From contig NZ_CP074406.1 of assembly GCF_018388425.1 (NCBI RefSeq), positions 682,001-746,000 of the forward strand: 64,000 nt of DNA, in the 5' to 3' direction. Positions 43,285 to 52,620 of this stretch are shown in pieces (the first letter of the stretch is position 1; each line of letters starts with the position of its first letter). A program made the translations under genes and the position numbers. Origin of the DNA: Nocardioides faecalis (GTDB taxonomy: Bacteria > Actinomycetota > Actinomycetes > Propionibacteriales > Nocardioidaceae). Under the pieces are notes generated by a model. It did not search any database. It saw only the letters and a program-made list of their open reading frames with translations, and was not told the DNA's origin.

Positions 43285-43303
43285 GAGCAGGGATGGGGCA
43301 TCA

Positions 43304-44722
43304 ATGACGCAGTCAGGTCGGCTCGGGTGGCGCACGGGCGCGACCGTGCTCGTCGTCGCGATCACGGTCCTGGTCGGGATGCTGGTGCTCTCGGCGCGCG
43401 ACCACGACAAGCAGCCGGCCGCGCCGGCAGCCAGCACCTCGGCCAAGCCCCTGCGGCTGGAGTTCGCGGTGTGGGGGAGCAAGGCCGAGATCGACGCCTA
43501 CGCCGGCGTCGTCGCCGACTACAACGCCAGCAGCGAGGGCACCGAGGTCGCGCTCCGGTCGTGGCCGAGCGCGGAGGCGATGCTCACCGACGTGCGCGCC
43601 GGCAAGGCCGACCCCGACCTGTACCTGCTGCCCCGCAGCGACCTGGCCGAGACCGTCGCACAGAAGCGCAACCAGCCGCTGCTCGACCTGCTCAACGAGC
43701 GGGAGATCGCCATCGGCGACGACTTCTCCCGCGACGCCGTCTCCGCGTTCTCGATGGCCGACGACCTGCAGTGCATGCCGTACACGACCTCGCCGATGGT
43801 CATGTACTACAACACCGAGCTCGTCGACTTCGACGCGATGGCGCAGGCCGGCCTGCCGACGCCGAACGAGGAGCGCGTCAGCTGGAACTTCACCCAGTTC
43901 CGGGCGGCCGCCGAGTTCGCCAGCCGTCCCCGCGAGCGCACCCGCGGCGTCTACATCGAGCCGTCGCTGGACGGCCTGGCGCCGTTCGTCTACAGCGGCG
44001 GCGGCCAGGTGTACGACAACCAGGTGGCCCCGACCCGGCTCGCGCTCGGTGACGGCGACGCCGTCGGTGCGCTGCGCCAGACCCTCGAGCTGCTCCGCGA
44101 CCCTCGGCTGACGCTGAGCAGCAAGCAGCTGGCCCGGCAGCCCGCGCTGGAGTGGTTCAAGCGCGGCAAGCTCGGCATGATCGCCGGCTACCGCGACCTC
44201 ACCCCGCAGCTGCGCGCCGTCGAGGGCCTCTCCTTCGACGTGATGCCGATGCCGTCGCTGGGCCGCAACCTGACCGTCGGCGAGCTCTCCGGGATCTGCC
44301 TGTCCCCGGGCAAGCCGGGCCGGGTCAGCGCCGCGGCGAACTTCCTCACCTACCTGGTCAGCGACGAGGCGATCGCGCGGGTGACCGAGACGGGCTACAT
44401 CCAGCCGACCAAGCTCACGGTCGCCTTCTCCCCGGCGTTCCTGCAGCCCGGCCGCGCCCCGGAGCACGCCATCGTGTTCAACAACTCGGTGCGCAACATC
44501 GTGCTCGACCCGCTGATCACCGACGGCGCCCAGCTGCGGGCCCTGGTGGCCTCGGACATCGTCGCGCTGCTCATCGACCCGGTGCTTCCCGACGACCTGG
44601 ACGCGGTGCTGCGTTCGATCGACGAGAAGTCCCGCTCGCTGCTCGACCCGGACTACGAGCCCGCCGACGACCCGTCGGCCTCCCCGGGCGGGAGCAGCAG
44701 CGAGCCTCAGCCCGCGGACTGA
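43304..44722 (+). CDS. Family 1-type extracellular solute-binding protein, membrane-anchored
   Basis: 472 residues. A membrane helix (about 13-30, VLVVAITVLVGMLVL) without lipobox Cys anchors it outside. The fold shows the type 1 sugar-binding pattern: LRLEFAVWGSKAEIDAYAGV, LYLLPRSDLAETV, PYTTSPMVMYYNTELV, EWFKRGKLGMIAGYRD and FLTYLVSDEAIARVTETGYI. No permease or ATPase gene is next to it, so its transporter, if any, is elsewhere. An acidic Ser/Pro tail ends it. Overlaps the RNase D gene by 16 bases at the 3' end. Confidence 0.85.
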   Translation: MTQSGRLGWRTGATVLVVAITVLVGMLVLSARDHDKQPAAPAASTSAKPLRLEFAVWGSKAEIDAYAGVVADYNASSEGTEVALRSWPSAEAMLTDVRAGKADPDLYLLPRSDLAETVAQKRNQPLLDLLNEREIAIGDDFSRDAVSAFSMADDLQCMPYTTSPMVMYYNTELVDFDAMAQAGLPTPNEERVSWNFTQFRAAAEFASRPRERTRGVYIEPSLDGLAPFVYSGGGQVYDNQVAPTRLALGDGDAVGALRQTLELLRDPRLTLSSKQLARQPALEWFKRGKLGMIAGYRDLTPQLRAVEGLSFDVMPMPSLGRNLTVGELSGICLSPGKPGRVSAAANFLTYLVSDEAIARVTETGYIQPTKLTVAFSPAFLQPGRAPEHAIVFNNSVRNIVLDPLITDGAQLRALVASDIVALLIDPVLPDDLDAVLRSIDEKSRSLLDPDYEPADDPSASPGGSSSEPQPAD

Positions 44723-46002
44723 GGCTGCGGCGCGTCGGCCTGCAGGACCGCGCTGGTCAGCGCGGAGGCGGTGAGCCCGATCTGCCAGCTGCGGGCGCCG
44801 AGCTCGCGCAGCTGGTCGACGATCGCCTCCAGCAGCTCGGCGGGCTCCCGGGTCGCCGGCGGCGACCACATCACCCGGCGCAGGTGGTCGGGAGTGAGCA
44901 GGTTCTCGGTCGGCAACCGGTGCTCGGACGCCAGCGCGCCCACCGCGGCGCGCGCCAGCTCCAGGCGCCGGGCCGCGACCGGGTCCTTGTCCGCCCAGGC
45001 ACGAGGCGCCGGCGGGCCGTCGCCCACGGCCGTGCGGGTCGGCAGCTCGTCCTCGCTCAGCTCGGCCGCGGAACGGATCGCGGCCAGCCAGTCGCCTGCG
45101 TGCCGGGAGGCGCCGCGGCCATGGAAGCCGGGGGTCGACATCAGGGCGCCCCGGCTGGTCGGCATCGCGGTGGCCGCGGCCACGATCGCGCTGTCCGGGA
45201 TCAGCCGCCCGGGGGTGACGTCGCGCTCGGTGGCGATCCGGTCCCGGGTCTCCCACAGGGCACGGACGGCGGCCAGGGTGCGGCGTCCGCGCACCTTGTG
45301 CAGCCCCGAGGTACGACGCCAGGCGTCGACCCGCACGGCGGGCTGGAAGGACAGCAGGTGGTCGAACTCCTGACGCGCCCAGTCGGCCTTGCCGGTCTCC
45401 TCGAGCTCAGCGGCCAGCAGGTCACGCAGCTCGACGAGCACCTCGACGTCCAGCGCGGCGTACTCCAGCCAGGCCTCGGGCAGCGGCCGGGTCGACCAGT
45501 CCACCGCCGAGTGCTCCTTGAGCAGCTGCCGCCCGAGCAGCGACTCCACCAGGGTGGCCAGACCCACGCGGGGGTAGTCGAGGAGCCGGCCGGCGAGCTC
45601 GGTGTCGAAGAGCGCGGCCGGGCGCAGGCCCACCTCGGCCAGGCACGGCAGGTCCTGGGTGGCGGCGTGCAGGATCCACTCGGCGTCGCCGATCGCCTCG
45701 GCCAGCGGCTCGAGGGTGCCGAACGGGATGGGGTCGATCAGGCCGATGCCTGCACCCTCCCGCTTGACCTGGATCAGGTAGGCGCGGTTGGAGTAGCGGT
45801 AGCCCGACGCGCGCTCGGCGTCGATCGCGACCGGTCCGCTGCCGGCGGCCAGGGCCGCGCAGTACTCGGCCAGCGCAGCAGGGGTGTCGATGACCGGGGG
45901 CAGCCCGCCGCTCAGCCTGAGCAGCTCGACGCGCGGTGCCTCCTGGTCGGCCTGGTCCGGGGTCTGCTCCGGCCCGGTCGACGGGGTCGACTCGGTTGCC
46001 AT
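44707..46002 (-). CDS. rnd: Ribonuclease D-like 3'-5' exonuclease with HRDC domain
   Basis: 431 residues. The DEDD exonuclease domain has PVAIDAERASGYRYSNRAYL (first acidic pair), LHAATQDLPCL, FDTELAGRLL and WLEYAALDVEVLVELRDLL. HRDC region lies around residues 240-310 (LHKVRGRRTLAAVRALWETR), followed by a second HRDC-like stretch. It trims structured RNA 3' ends such as tRNA precursors. The ATG overlaps the DUF3000 stop in TGATG, a translational-coupling arrangement. Confidence 0.92.
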   Translation of the reverse strand: MATESTPSTGPEQTPDQADQEAPRVELLRLSGGLPPVIDTPAALAEYCAALAAGSGPVAIDAERASGYRYSNRAYLIQVKREGAGIGLIDPIPFGTLEPLAEAIGDAEWILHAATQDLPCLAEVGLRPAALFDTELAGRLLDYPRVGLATLVESLLGRQLLKEHSAVDWSTRPLPEAWLEYAALDVEVLVELRDLLAAELEETGKADWARQEFDHLLSFQPAVRVDAWRRTSGLHKVRGRRTLAAVRALWETRDRIATERDVTPGRLIPDSAIVAAATAMPTSRGALMSTPGFHGRGASRHAGDWLAAIRSAAELSEDELPTRTAVGDGPPAPRAWADKDPVAARRLELARAAVGALASEHRLPTENLLTPDHLRRVMWSPPATREPAELLEAIVDQLRELGARSWQIGLTASALTSAVLQADAPQPQSAG

Positions 46003-46616
46003 CAGGCGGAGCCACCCCGCTGGCCACGTCGCGACGGCATGACGGAGACGCCCTCGGGGACCGGCTGCAACCCGCCCGCGGTGCACATCAGCTCGCCCCA
46101 CGCCTCGGCGTGCGCGGCGAGGTCGGCGGGATCGGTCGGCGTCCACGAGGCACGGATCTCCAGCTGAGCGCTGCCCGTCTCGTCGGCCATCGCACCGAAG
46201 CTCTCGGTGGTGACGCGGGTGACGGTGCCGGAGGCGGCGACGTGCTCGGCGCCGTGCGCCGCGAGCGCCTCGACCAACCACGTCCACCCGACCTCGGCCA
46301 GCACCGGGTCGGCGGCCAGCTCGTCGTCGATCTCGGCGCGGCAGTAGGCCACGCAGCGGAAGGTGCCCTCCCAGGCGTCGTGCCCGGCGGGGTCGTGGAG
46401 CACCACGAGCCGGCCGGTGGCGACCTCCTCGTCGTCGACGGTCACGTCGGCCGACAGCGCGGTGGCGTACGGCGCGATCCGCTGCGGCGCCGGCATCTCC
46501 TCGCACAGCACCTCGGGCCGGAACACCGCAGCGCGCAGGCTGTCGACGGCAGCGGTGAACTCCCGAGGGGTGCCGGCAGGGCCGGACCCCTGGCTCGACT
46601 CCTGACGCGCCACCAT
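46002..46616 (-). CDS. DUF3000 domain-containing protein
   Basis: 204 residues, an actinobacteria-restricted family with no known activity. AVDSLRAAVFRPEVLCEEMP, IAPYATALSADV and VGWTWLVEALAAHGAEHVA are seen. It precedes rnd with stop and start overlapping by one base and is divergent from hemE, the usual actinobacterial context of DUF3000. Cytoplasmic, acidic. ATG 46616 chosen as the first Met of the conserved region. Confidence 0.88.
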   Translation of the reverse strand: MVARQESSQGSGPAGTPREFTAAVDSLRAAVFRPEVLCEEMPAPQRIAPYATALSADVTVDDEEVATGRLVVLHDPAGHDAWEGTFRCVAYCRAEIDDELAADPVLAEVGWTWLVEALAAHGAEHVAASGTVTRVTTESFGAMADETGSAQLEIRASWTPTDPADLAAHAEAWGELMCTAGGLQPVPEGVSVMPSRRGQRGGSA

Positions 46617-46685
46617 GGGTCCAGGGTAGGCCGACGAGGGCCGAACGATGTGCGTCCCACGCCGTCGACCTGAGACGCTGGTCGG

Positions 46686-47732
46686 GTGACCACCGCACTC
46701 CACGACAGCGCGTTCCTCACCGCGGCCCGGGGCGAGCAGCCCGACCACACCCCGGTGTGGTTCATGCGGCAGGCCGGCCGCTCGCTCCCGGAGTACCTCG
46801 CGGTGCGCGAGGGCGTGACGATGCTCGACTCCTGCATGGACCCCGAGATGATCGTCGAGATCACCCTGCAGCCGGTGCGCCGCTACGGCGTGGACGCCGC
46901 GATCTTCTTCTCCGACATCGTGCTGCCGCTGAAGGCGATCGGCGTCGACCTCGACATCGTCCCCGGCGTCGGACCCGTCGTGGCGAACCCGGTGCGCACG
47001 CTCGAGGACGTCGCCGCGATCCCCGACCTCACCCCGGAGCAGATCCCGTTCATCACCGCCGCCGTGCAGGGCCTGGTCGCCGAGCTGGCCGGCATCAACG
47101 GCGGCACCCCGCTCATCGGGTTCGCCGGGGCGCCGTTCACCGTGGCGTCGTACCTGGTGGAGGGCGGGCCCTCGAAGGAGCACGCCAAGACCAAGGCGAT
47201 GATGTTCTCCGCCCCCGAGGTGTGGGACGCGCTGATGCGCAAGATCGGCGGCATCGCCACGGCCTTCCTGGAGACGCAGGTGGCCGCCGGCGCCTCCGCG
47301 GTGCAGCTCTTCGACTCCTGGGCCGGTGCGCTCACGCCCGCCGACTACGTCCGTCACGTGCAGCCGCACTCGGCCGCCGTGCTCGCCCGGATCGGCGAGC
47401 TCGGGGTGCCGCGGATCCACTTCGGCGTCGGTACGGCGAACCTGCTCGCCGAGATGGGTGAGGCCGGCGCCGACGTGGTCGGCGTCGACTGGCGCACCCC
47501 GCTGGAGCGGGCGATCCCGCTCGTGGGGGACCGGGCGGTGCAGGGCAACCTGGACCCGACGCTCGTCTTCGCGCCCACCGACGTGATGACCGCCCGCGCC
47601 GCCGAGGTGATCGAGGCCGGCCGCGCCGCCAAGGGCCACATCTTCAACCTCGGCCACGGAGTCATCCCCAGCACCGACCCCGACCAGCTCGCTCGGCTGA
47701 CCGCGTTCGTCCAGGGCTACCCGCTGGACTGA
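46686..47732 (+). CDS. hemE: Uroporphyrinogen decarboxylase
   Basis: Makes coproporphyrinogen III for haem synthesis. 348 residues with N-terminal [20 protein letters not shown] (substrate-binding Arg and catalytic motif), [30 protein letters not shown] and [20 protein letters not shown] start, divergent from DUF3000. Its haem partners hemY and hemQ lie 3.5 kb downstream, separated by the NYN, LysR and DUF4349 genes. The stop codon is inside a tandem repeat. Confidence 0.97.
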   Translation: MTTALHDSAFLTAARGEQPDHTPVWFMRQAGRSLPEYLAVREGVTMLDSCMDPEMIVEITLQPVRRYGVDAAIFFSDIVLPLKAIGVDLDIVPGVGPVVANPVRTLEDVAAIPDLTPEQIPFITAAVQGLVAELAGINGGTPLIGFAGAPFTVASYLVEGGPSKEHAKTKAMMFSAPEVWDALMRKIGGIATAFLETQVAAGASAVQLFDSWAGALTPADYVRHVQPHSAAVLARIGELGVPRIHFGVGTANLLAEMGEAGADVVGVDWRTPLERAIPLVGDRAVQGNLDPTLVFAPTDVMTARAAEVIEAGRAAKGHIFNLGHGVIPSTDPDQLARLTAFVQGYPLD

Positions 47733-47785
47733 GCCCTGGGACCGAGCCCTGGGACTGAGCCCCGGGACTGAGCCCCGGGGCTCAG
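47726..47785. repeat. 13-bp tandem repeat and palindrome at the hemE stop
   Basis: Four units of 13 bases, GGACTGAGCCCTG or near variants, at 47726-47738, 47739-47751, 47752-47764 and 47765-47777. They run into the 18-base palindrome CTGAGCCCCGGGGCTCAG at 47768-47785. The hemE TGA is in the first unit. The palindrome may terminate both converging genes. Confidence 0.85.
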
Positions 47786-47789
47786 GGGC

Positions 47790-48938
47790 TCAGCTCTCGG
47801 CCGGCGGCGCGGCGCTCTTGCGCGTGGTCCGCTTGCGGACGGTCGTCGTGACCACCGGGCGCGGCGGTGCGGCCGGCTCGGCGGGCGCCGCCGGCTCCGG
47901 GGCACTCGTGCCGGGCTGCTCCACCCGTGCCTGCGGTGCCGGCTGTGTCGACTGGGCAGCCGGCTTCGTCGCCGCCTTCTTCCGCGCCGTGGTCCGCTTG
48001 GTCGCCCGCTTCGGCTCGACCTTCTCGGCCTCGACCTTCTCAGGCGCGACCTTCTCAGGCTCGTTCACCTTGGGCTCGCTGGTCGTGGGCTCGGCCTTCT
48101 TCGCGGCGGTCTTCCTCGCGACGGCCTTCCTGGGCTCGCTCGTCTTGGGCTCGGCCTTCTCCGCGGCCGTCTTCTTCGCGGCCGTCTTCCTCGCGGTCGT
48201 CCGCTTCGCGGGGACCTTGCCCTTCAACCCGAGCATCGCGGAGCTGCCGGTGCCGGAGGTGACCAGGTACGGCTGGGCCTCGACGAGGGCGAGCAGCTTC
48301 GGGTGACCGTAGAGCCGCGGGTCGAAGGACGGGTTCGCGGTGCGCAGGTAGTTGCCCAGCGCGCTGACCGACACCCAGCCCTCCTCGTCCGAGGCGTTGT
48401 TGATGCCGCGGGTGAGCAGGCTCTGCAGGTTCGGCAGCACAGGTGCGGCGTCGGCCTCCTGCTCCGTCCCGGCGGCATCGGTGTTGGCGGCGTGCTCATC
48501 GGGGGCGTCGTCGAGGAGCTCGAGCCGGATGAACCGGTCGCAGGCCTCCTGCAGCGCGATCGGGGTCCGGCTGCGGCCCACGGCGTACACGGTCTTGCCC
48601 GACTCCCGGAGCCGGGTGGCGAGCCGGGTGAAGTCGCTGTCGCTGGAGACGATGGCGAAGGCGTCGACGTTGCCGGAGTAGAGCAGGTCCATCGCGTCGA
48701 TGATCAGCGCGGAGTCGGTGGAGTTCTTGCCCGTCGTGTAGGCGAACGTCTGCTCCGGGGTGATCGCGTGCCGGTTCAGCCGGGTCTTCCAGCCCTTCAA
48801 CGCGTCGGCGGTCCAGTCGCCGTACGCGCGCTTGACGGTGGTGCGCCCGAACTTGGCGAGCTCGGCGAGGATCGCTGAGGCGTAGGTGTGGGAGACGTTG
48901 TCGGCGTCGATGAGCACGGCGATGCGGTAGTCGGTCAC
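47790..48938 (-). CDS. NYN-domain ribonuclease-like protein with OST-HTH and Lys/Ala-rich tail
   Basis: 382 residues in three parts. The NYN/LabA (PIN-like) domain (1-150) has RIAVLIDADNVS, KNSTDSALIIDAMDLLYSG and FAIVSSDSDFTRLATRL, the acidic metal-site residues. An OST-HTH (LOTUS) RNA-binding domain follows (NLQSLLTRGINNASDEEGWV to PYLVTSG). The last 140 residues are a histone-H1-like tail of KKTAAEKAEPKTSEP repeats rich in K, A, P. GTG 48938 starts the domain. Probably an RNA-binding nuclease; target unknown. Confidence 0.85.
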   Translation of the reverse strand: MTDYRIAVLIDADNVSHTYASAILAELAKFGRTTVKRAYGDWTADALKGWKTRLNRHAITPEQTFAYTTGKNSTDSALIIDAMDLLYSGNVDAFAIVSSDSDFTRLATRLRESGKTVYAVGRSRTPIALQEACDRFIRLELLDDAPDEHAANTDAAGTEQEADAAPVLPNLQSLLTRGINNASDEEGWVSVSALGNYLRTANPSFDPRLYGHPKLLALVEAQPYLVTSGTGSSAMLGLKGKVPAKRTTARKTAAKKTAAEKAEPKTSEPRKAVARKTAAKKAEPTTSEPKVNEPEKVAPEKVEAEKVEPKRATKRTTARKKAATKPAAQSTQPAPQARVEQPGTSAPEPAAPAEPAAPPRPVVTTTVRKRTTRKSAAPPAES

Positions 48939-48984
48939 CGCGCCATCATGACCGAGACACGGATGGGCGAGCGGAGGGACCACC

Positions 48985-49914
48985 TCAGCTGGCCGGTCGG
49001 GCGGCGGTCACCGCAGCGCGGTGCTCGGCGGCGCGGGCCACCAGCGCGGCCCGGAGCTCGTGCACGGACAGGCGCTGCTGGGCCGTCCTGCGTTCGCGGA
49101 CCTGGAGGGCGAGCACCGTGTCGTCGCCGGCGATCGGACGCACCTCGACCACGCCCGCCCGGTGCAACGGGTCGCCGTGCACCGAGTAGTCGGGCAGCAC
49201 CGTGACGCCCACGCCCTCCGCCACGAGTGCCTTGGCCACCTCGGCGGTGTCGGTGGTGTGCGCGGCGACCGGTACGTCGGCGCCGAAGAGGCGGTGCACG
49301 AAGCGGTGCATCACCGACCCGGTCCGCATCGTCACGAAGCGCTCACGGCGCAGCTCCTCGACGCCCACCTGGGCCCGGGTGCCGAGCGGGTGTGCGGCAG
49401 GCAGCACCACGACCGGACGTCCGTGCAGCAGGACGGTCGCCTCCACGCCCGCGGGTGCGTCGTCACCCTCCAGCGCGTCGACCAGACCGAGGTCGAGGGT
49501 GCCGGCCGCGAGGCCCTCGTCGATCTGGGGCTGCGGCAGCGTGAGCACCTCGACCCTGCTGCCGTCGTGGTGCCGGGCGAACGCCGCCAGCGCGGGCACC
49601 AGCAGCGTCGAGGTGGCGGCGTGCACCGTGCCCACCCGGACGGGGCGGGTCTCGTCCCGCCGGTCGCCGGCGGCGACACGGAGCCGGTCCACCGCGGCCA
49701 GCACCTCGGACATGTAGGGCAGCAGCTCACGTCCCTCCCGGCTGATCTGTGCGCCCGAGCGCCGGCGGTCCAGCAGCGTCACCCGGAGCTCGCGCTCCAG
49801 CTTCGTCAGCGCCTCGCTCAGCGCCGGCTGGGAGAGGTGCAGCTTCTCGCTGGCGCGCCGCAGCGACCCGTGCTCGGTCACGGCGGCCAGGTACTCGAGC
49901 TGTTCGATGCGCAT
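48985..49914 (-). CDS. LysR family transcriptional regulator
   Basis: 309 residues. MRIEQLEYLAAVTEHGSLRR and ASEKLHLSQPALSEALTKLE form the winged HTH; the effector domain runs from about 90 (RPVRVGTVHAATSTLLVPAL) to the end. Most LysR genes are divergent from their target; here the neighbour upstream is transcribed the same way, so the target is unclear. A palindrome directly upstream could be its autoregulatory site. Confidence 0.92.
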   Translation of the reverse strand: MRIEQLEYLAAVTEHGSLRRASEKLHLSQPALSEALTKLERELRVTLLDRRRSGAQISREGRELLPYMSEVLAAVDRLRVAAGDRRDETRPVRVGTVHAATSTLLVPALAAFARHHDGSRVEVLTLPQPQIDEGLAAGTLDLGLVDALEGDDAPAGVEATVLLHGRPVVVLPAAHPLGTRAQVGVEELRRERFVTMRTGSVMHRFVHRLFGADVPVAAHTTDTAEVAKALVAEGVGVTVLPDYSVHGDPLHRAGVVEVRPIAGDDTVLALQVRERRTAQQRLSVHELRAALVARAAEHRAAVTAARPAS

Positions 49915-49959
49915 GGTTCTCCTGCTGGTGCGGGCGGGCTGCCCGGGGGACCGTCGACC

Positions 49960-49979
49960 ACAAACTAGAGTAAGTTTGT
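49960..49979. promoter_or_regulatory. Palindrome upstream of the LysR gene
   Basis: ACAAACT at 49960-49966 and AGTTTGT at 49973-49979 with a 6-base centre, 46 bases before the ATG. An AT-rich island in a GC-rich region, so both operator and promoter are likely here. Confidence 0.6.
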
Positions 49980-50022
49980 ATAGAAAGACAACGGTCCCCC
50001 TGCCGAGCAGGCCTCCCGGCGG

Positions 50023-51171
50023 TCAGGAGGCTGCCGGGCCGGGAGAGCCGGCCCCGCCACCCGCGCCGCCCGCTCCGCCGCCCGTTGCATCGACCGCGCT
50101 CTGGGCGCGCAGCCGGCGGCGCACTCGGTGCACCAGCATCCGGCCGGGCACGGCGAGGACGGCGAGCAACAGCAGCCACGGCACGGCGAACCCGACCACG
50201 GTGAGCACGGCGGTGGTGCCGTCCACGAAGCTGTCCCAGCCCTGCTTGAGCCCGCCGAGGAACCCGTCGGCGTCCTCGCGCTCGGGCTCCTCGCGCTCAC
50301 CGGCACGGGAGAGGTAGACGTTGATCGTGGACTCGCCGGTCTGGTCCGCCAGCTGCGCCTGGCGGGCGAGCAGGGCGTCCAGGTCGGCCTGCCGGGTGGC
50401 CAGCTGGCTCTCGATGGTCACGATCTGCTCCAGGCTCTGGGCGCGGGCGAGCAGCGCCTCGATGCGCGCCACGCTCTTGCGCTGCGCCCGCAACCGGGCC
50501 TCCACGTCGACGACCTCGGCGCTCACGTCCCGCTCGGAGGTCGTGGAGTCGGTGAGCTCGGCGACGTCCTCCAGTGCGTCGATCACCCCGGAGAACGACC
50601 TGCTCGGCACCCGCAGCACCAGCCGGGCGTCGCTGACGTCGCCGTCGTCGTCGGTGGCCGCCTCCTGCTCGGCGACCCGGCCGCCGACGCCGTCGACCAC
50701 CTTGCGGACCGCGAGCCTCGCCGCCGCCACGTCGTCGGCGCGCAGGCTGACGGTGCCGGTGGCGATGATCGCCGGAGCATCCAGGTCCAGCTCGTCGGCC
50801 TGCCGTCCGGGGCTCGCCGGCCCCGCCGGCTTGTCGTCGGCCGCGCCGGCCTCCCCCTCGGTGGTGCCGGCCGCACCACCGTCACTCTCTGCCCCGGAGT
50901 CGTCGGCCGGGGCCCGCTGCGTCATCGAGACGTCCTCGGTCGCGGCGGAGTCCGAGGAGCCGCCGGAGCAGGCGGCGACCCCGGCGGTGAGGAGGACGGC
51001 CATGACCCCCGCCAGGGCGAGCAGGCGCCGGCGAGCCGAGGCGGGCCGGGGCGGCCGCGGCGCCGATGGTGGAGAGGGCGCGGCCGAGGGTGGCGGCACC
51101 GATGACACGGGGGGCACGCCCGGGGCCGGCGGCGGGAACGGGGCGGGGGAGCGGTCGGTGAAGGAGGTCAT
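50023..51171 (-). CDS. DUF4349 domain-containing lipoprotein-like membrane protein
   Basis: 382 residues. A Pro-rich cytoplasmic start, a membrane segment with lipobox-like LLTAGVAACSGG (Cys about 68), then the DUF4349 domain: IIATGTVSLRADDVAAARLA, LVLRVPSRSFSGVIDALEDV, the coiled coil SVARIEALLARAQSLEQIVT, and STINVYLSR. A second membrane helix (VGFAVPWLLLLAVLAVPG) lies near the C-terminus. Members are envelope proteins of unknown role. ATG 51171 preceded by no strong ribosome site. Confidence 0.82.
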   Translation of the reverse strand: MTSFTDRSPAPFPPPAPGVPPVSSVPPPSAAPSPPSAPRPPRPASARRRLLALAGVMAVLLTAGVAACSGGSSDSAATEDVSMTQRAPADDSGAESDGGAAGTTEGEAGAADDKPAGPASPGRQADELDLDAPAIIATGTVSLRADDVAAARLAVRKVVDGVGGRVAEQEAATDDDGDVSDARLVLRVPSRSFSGVIDALEDVAELTDSTTSERDVSAEVVDVEARLRAQRKSVARIEALLARAQSLEQIVTIESQLATRQADLDALLARQAQLADQTGESTINVYLSRAGEREEPEREDADGFLGGLKQGWDSFVDGTTAVLTVVGFAVPWLLLLAVLAVPGRMLVHRVRRRLRAQSAVDATGGGAGGAGGGAGSPGPAAS

Positions 51172-51223
51172 GCGGCTGTGACGGGGCCGGAGCCGCTGCG
51201 GTTCCCTCTGGCAACCTGGGGGG

Positions 51224-52561
51224 ATGAGTCGCACGATCGTCGTCGGTGCCGGGGTGGCCGGCCTCGCTGCTGCCCGGCGCCTGGCCGAGGACGGCCACGA
51301 GGTCCTCGTGCTGGAGGCCGCCGACCGTCCGGGGGGCAAGCTGCGCGGGGAGCGGGTGGCCGGGGTCGTGGCCGACGTCGGCGCCGAGGCCATGCTGCAC
51401 CGCCGGCCGGAGGGCGCCGCGCTGGCCGACGCCGCCGGCCTGCAGCTGGTGCACCCCACGCAGGCGGCCACCCGGATCTGGACCCGGGGCGCGCTGCGCC
51501 GGCTGCCGCGCACCCTGATGGGCGCCCCGCTCGACCTCGACGACCTGGCCGAGACCGGCATCCTCTCCGACGCCGGGCTCGCCCGCGCCCGGGCCCAGCG
51601 GCCGGTGAGCGTCGACGGCGACGCCTCGGTCGGTGACCTGGTGGCCGCCCGCTTCGGCGACGAGGTCGTCGACCGGATGGTGGAGCCGCTGCTCGGCGGG
51701 GTGTACGCCGGCCAGGCGCGCCGGATCTCCACGCTGTGCGCCGCGCCGCAGCTGCTCGACCTCGCCGCCCGCCCGGACTTCACGCTGCCACCGGCCCCCG
51801 AGCCCGCCGCCCCCGTCTTCGCGGCCGTCGACGGGGGCATGTGGCAGCTGCCGGCCGCGCTCGCCGACGACCTCGCCGGCCGCGCAGGCAGCGAGGTCCG
51901 CTACGGCGCCCCGGTCACCGCCGTGCGCCGCGACGGCACCGGGTTCGTCGTCGACACCGCCGCCGGCGCCGAGCGCGCCGAGCAGCTGGTGCTCGCCGTA
52001 CCGGCCGCGCCTGCGGCCCGGCTGCTCGCCGAGGTCGCCCCCGACGCGGCCGCGGAGCTGTCGGAGATCCGCTACGCCTCCGTCGCGGTGGTGACGCTGG
52101 CCTTCCGGGCCGGCGAGGCCGCCGCCGTGGACATCGGCGCCTCGGGCCTGCTGGTGCCGCCGGTGGACGGGCGGCGGATCAAGGCGGCGACGTTCTCCTT
52201 CGCCAAGTGGGACTGGGTCCGCGCCGCCGGCGCGGCCGACGACCTGCTCGTGCTGCGCACCTCGATCGGCCGGTTCGGCGAGGAGGCCACCCTGCAGGTG
52301 CCCGACGCGGAGCTCGTCGCGGCCTCCCTGACCGACCTGACCGAGGCCACCGGGCTGCGCGCGGCGCCCCTCGACGCCCACGTGCAGCGCTGGGGCGCCG
52401 GCCTGCCGCAGCTGTGGGTCGGCCACCTCGAGCGGGTCGCGCGGATCCGGGCGGCCGTGGCCGGCGTGGGCGGCCTGGCCGTCTGCGGCGCGGCGTACGA
52501 CGGGGTCGGCATCCCCGCCACCATCGCCTCCGCGCACCGGGCGGTCGCCGCCCTCGGCTGA
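51224..52561 (+). CDS. hemY: Protoporphyrinogen/coproporphyrinogen III oxidase (HemY/CgoX)
   Basis: FAD enzyme oxidising the porphyrinogen macrocycle. 445 residues with [20 protein letters not shown] and [20 protein letters not shown] at the N-terminus, [20 protein letters not shown] in the middle and [20 protein letters not shown] at the end. In actinobacteria, which carry HemQ and lack the classic protoporphyrin route, this enzyme acts on coproporphyrinogen III. hemQ follows 60 bases later. Confidence 0.93.
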   Translation: MSRTIVVGAGVAGLAAARRLAEDGHEVLVLEAADRPGGKLRGERVAGVVADVGAEAMLHRRPEGAALADAAGLQLVHPTQAATRIWTRGALRRLPRTLMGAPLDLDDLAETGILSDAGLARARAQRPVSVDGDASVGDLVAARFGDEVVDRMVEPLLGGVYAGQARRISTLCAAPQLLDLAARPDFTLPPAPEPAAPVFAAVDGGMWQLPAALADDLAGRAGSEVRYGAPVTAVRRDGTGFVVDTAAGAERAEQLVLAVPAAPAARLLAEVAPDAAAELSEIRYASVAVVTLAFRAGEAAAVDIGASGLLVPPVDGRRIKAATFSFAKWDWVRAAGAADDLLVLRTSIGRFGEEATLQVPDAELVAASLTDLTEATGLRAAPLDAHVQRWGAGLPQLWVGHLERVARIRAAVAGVGGLAVCGAAYDGVGIPATIASAHRAVAALG

Positions 52562-52620
52562 GCGGCCGGTCCACGGGGCCGGGTTCGGCCGGGGGTGATC
52601 GCGGTGGGCACAATGGAGGC

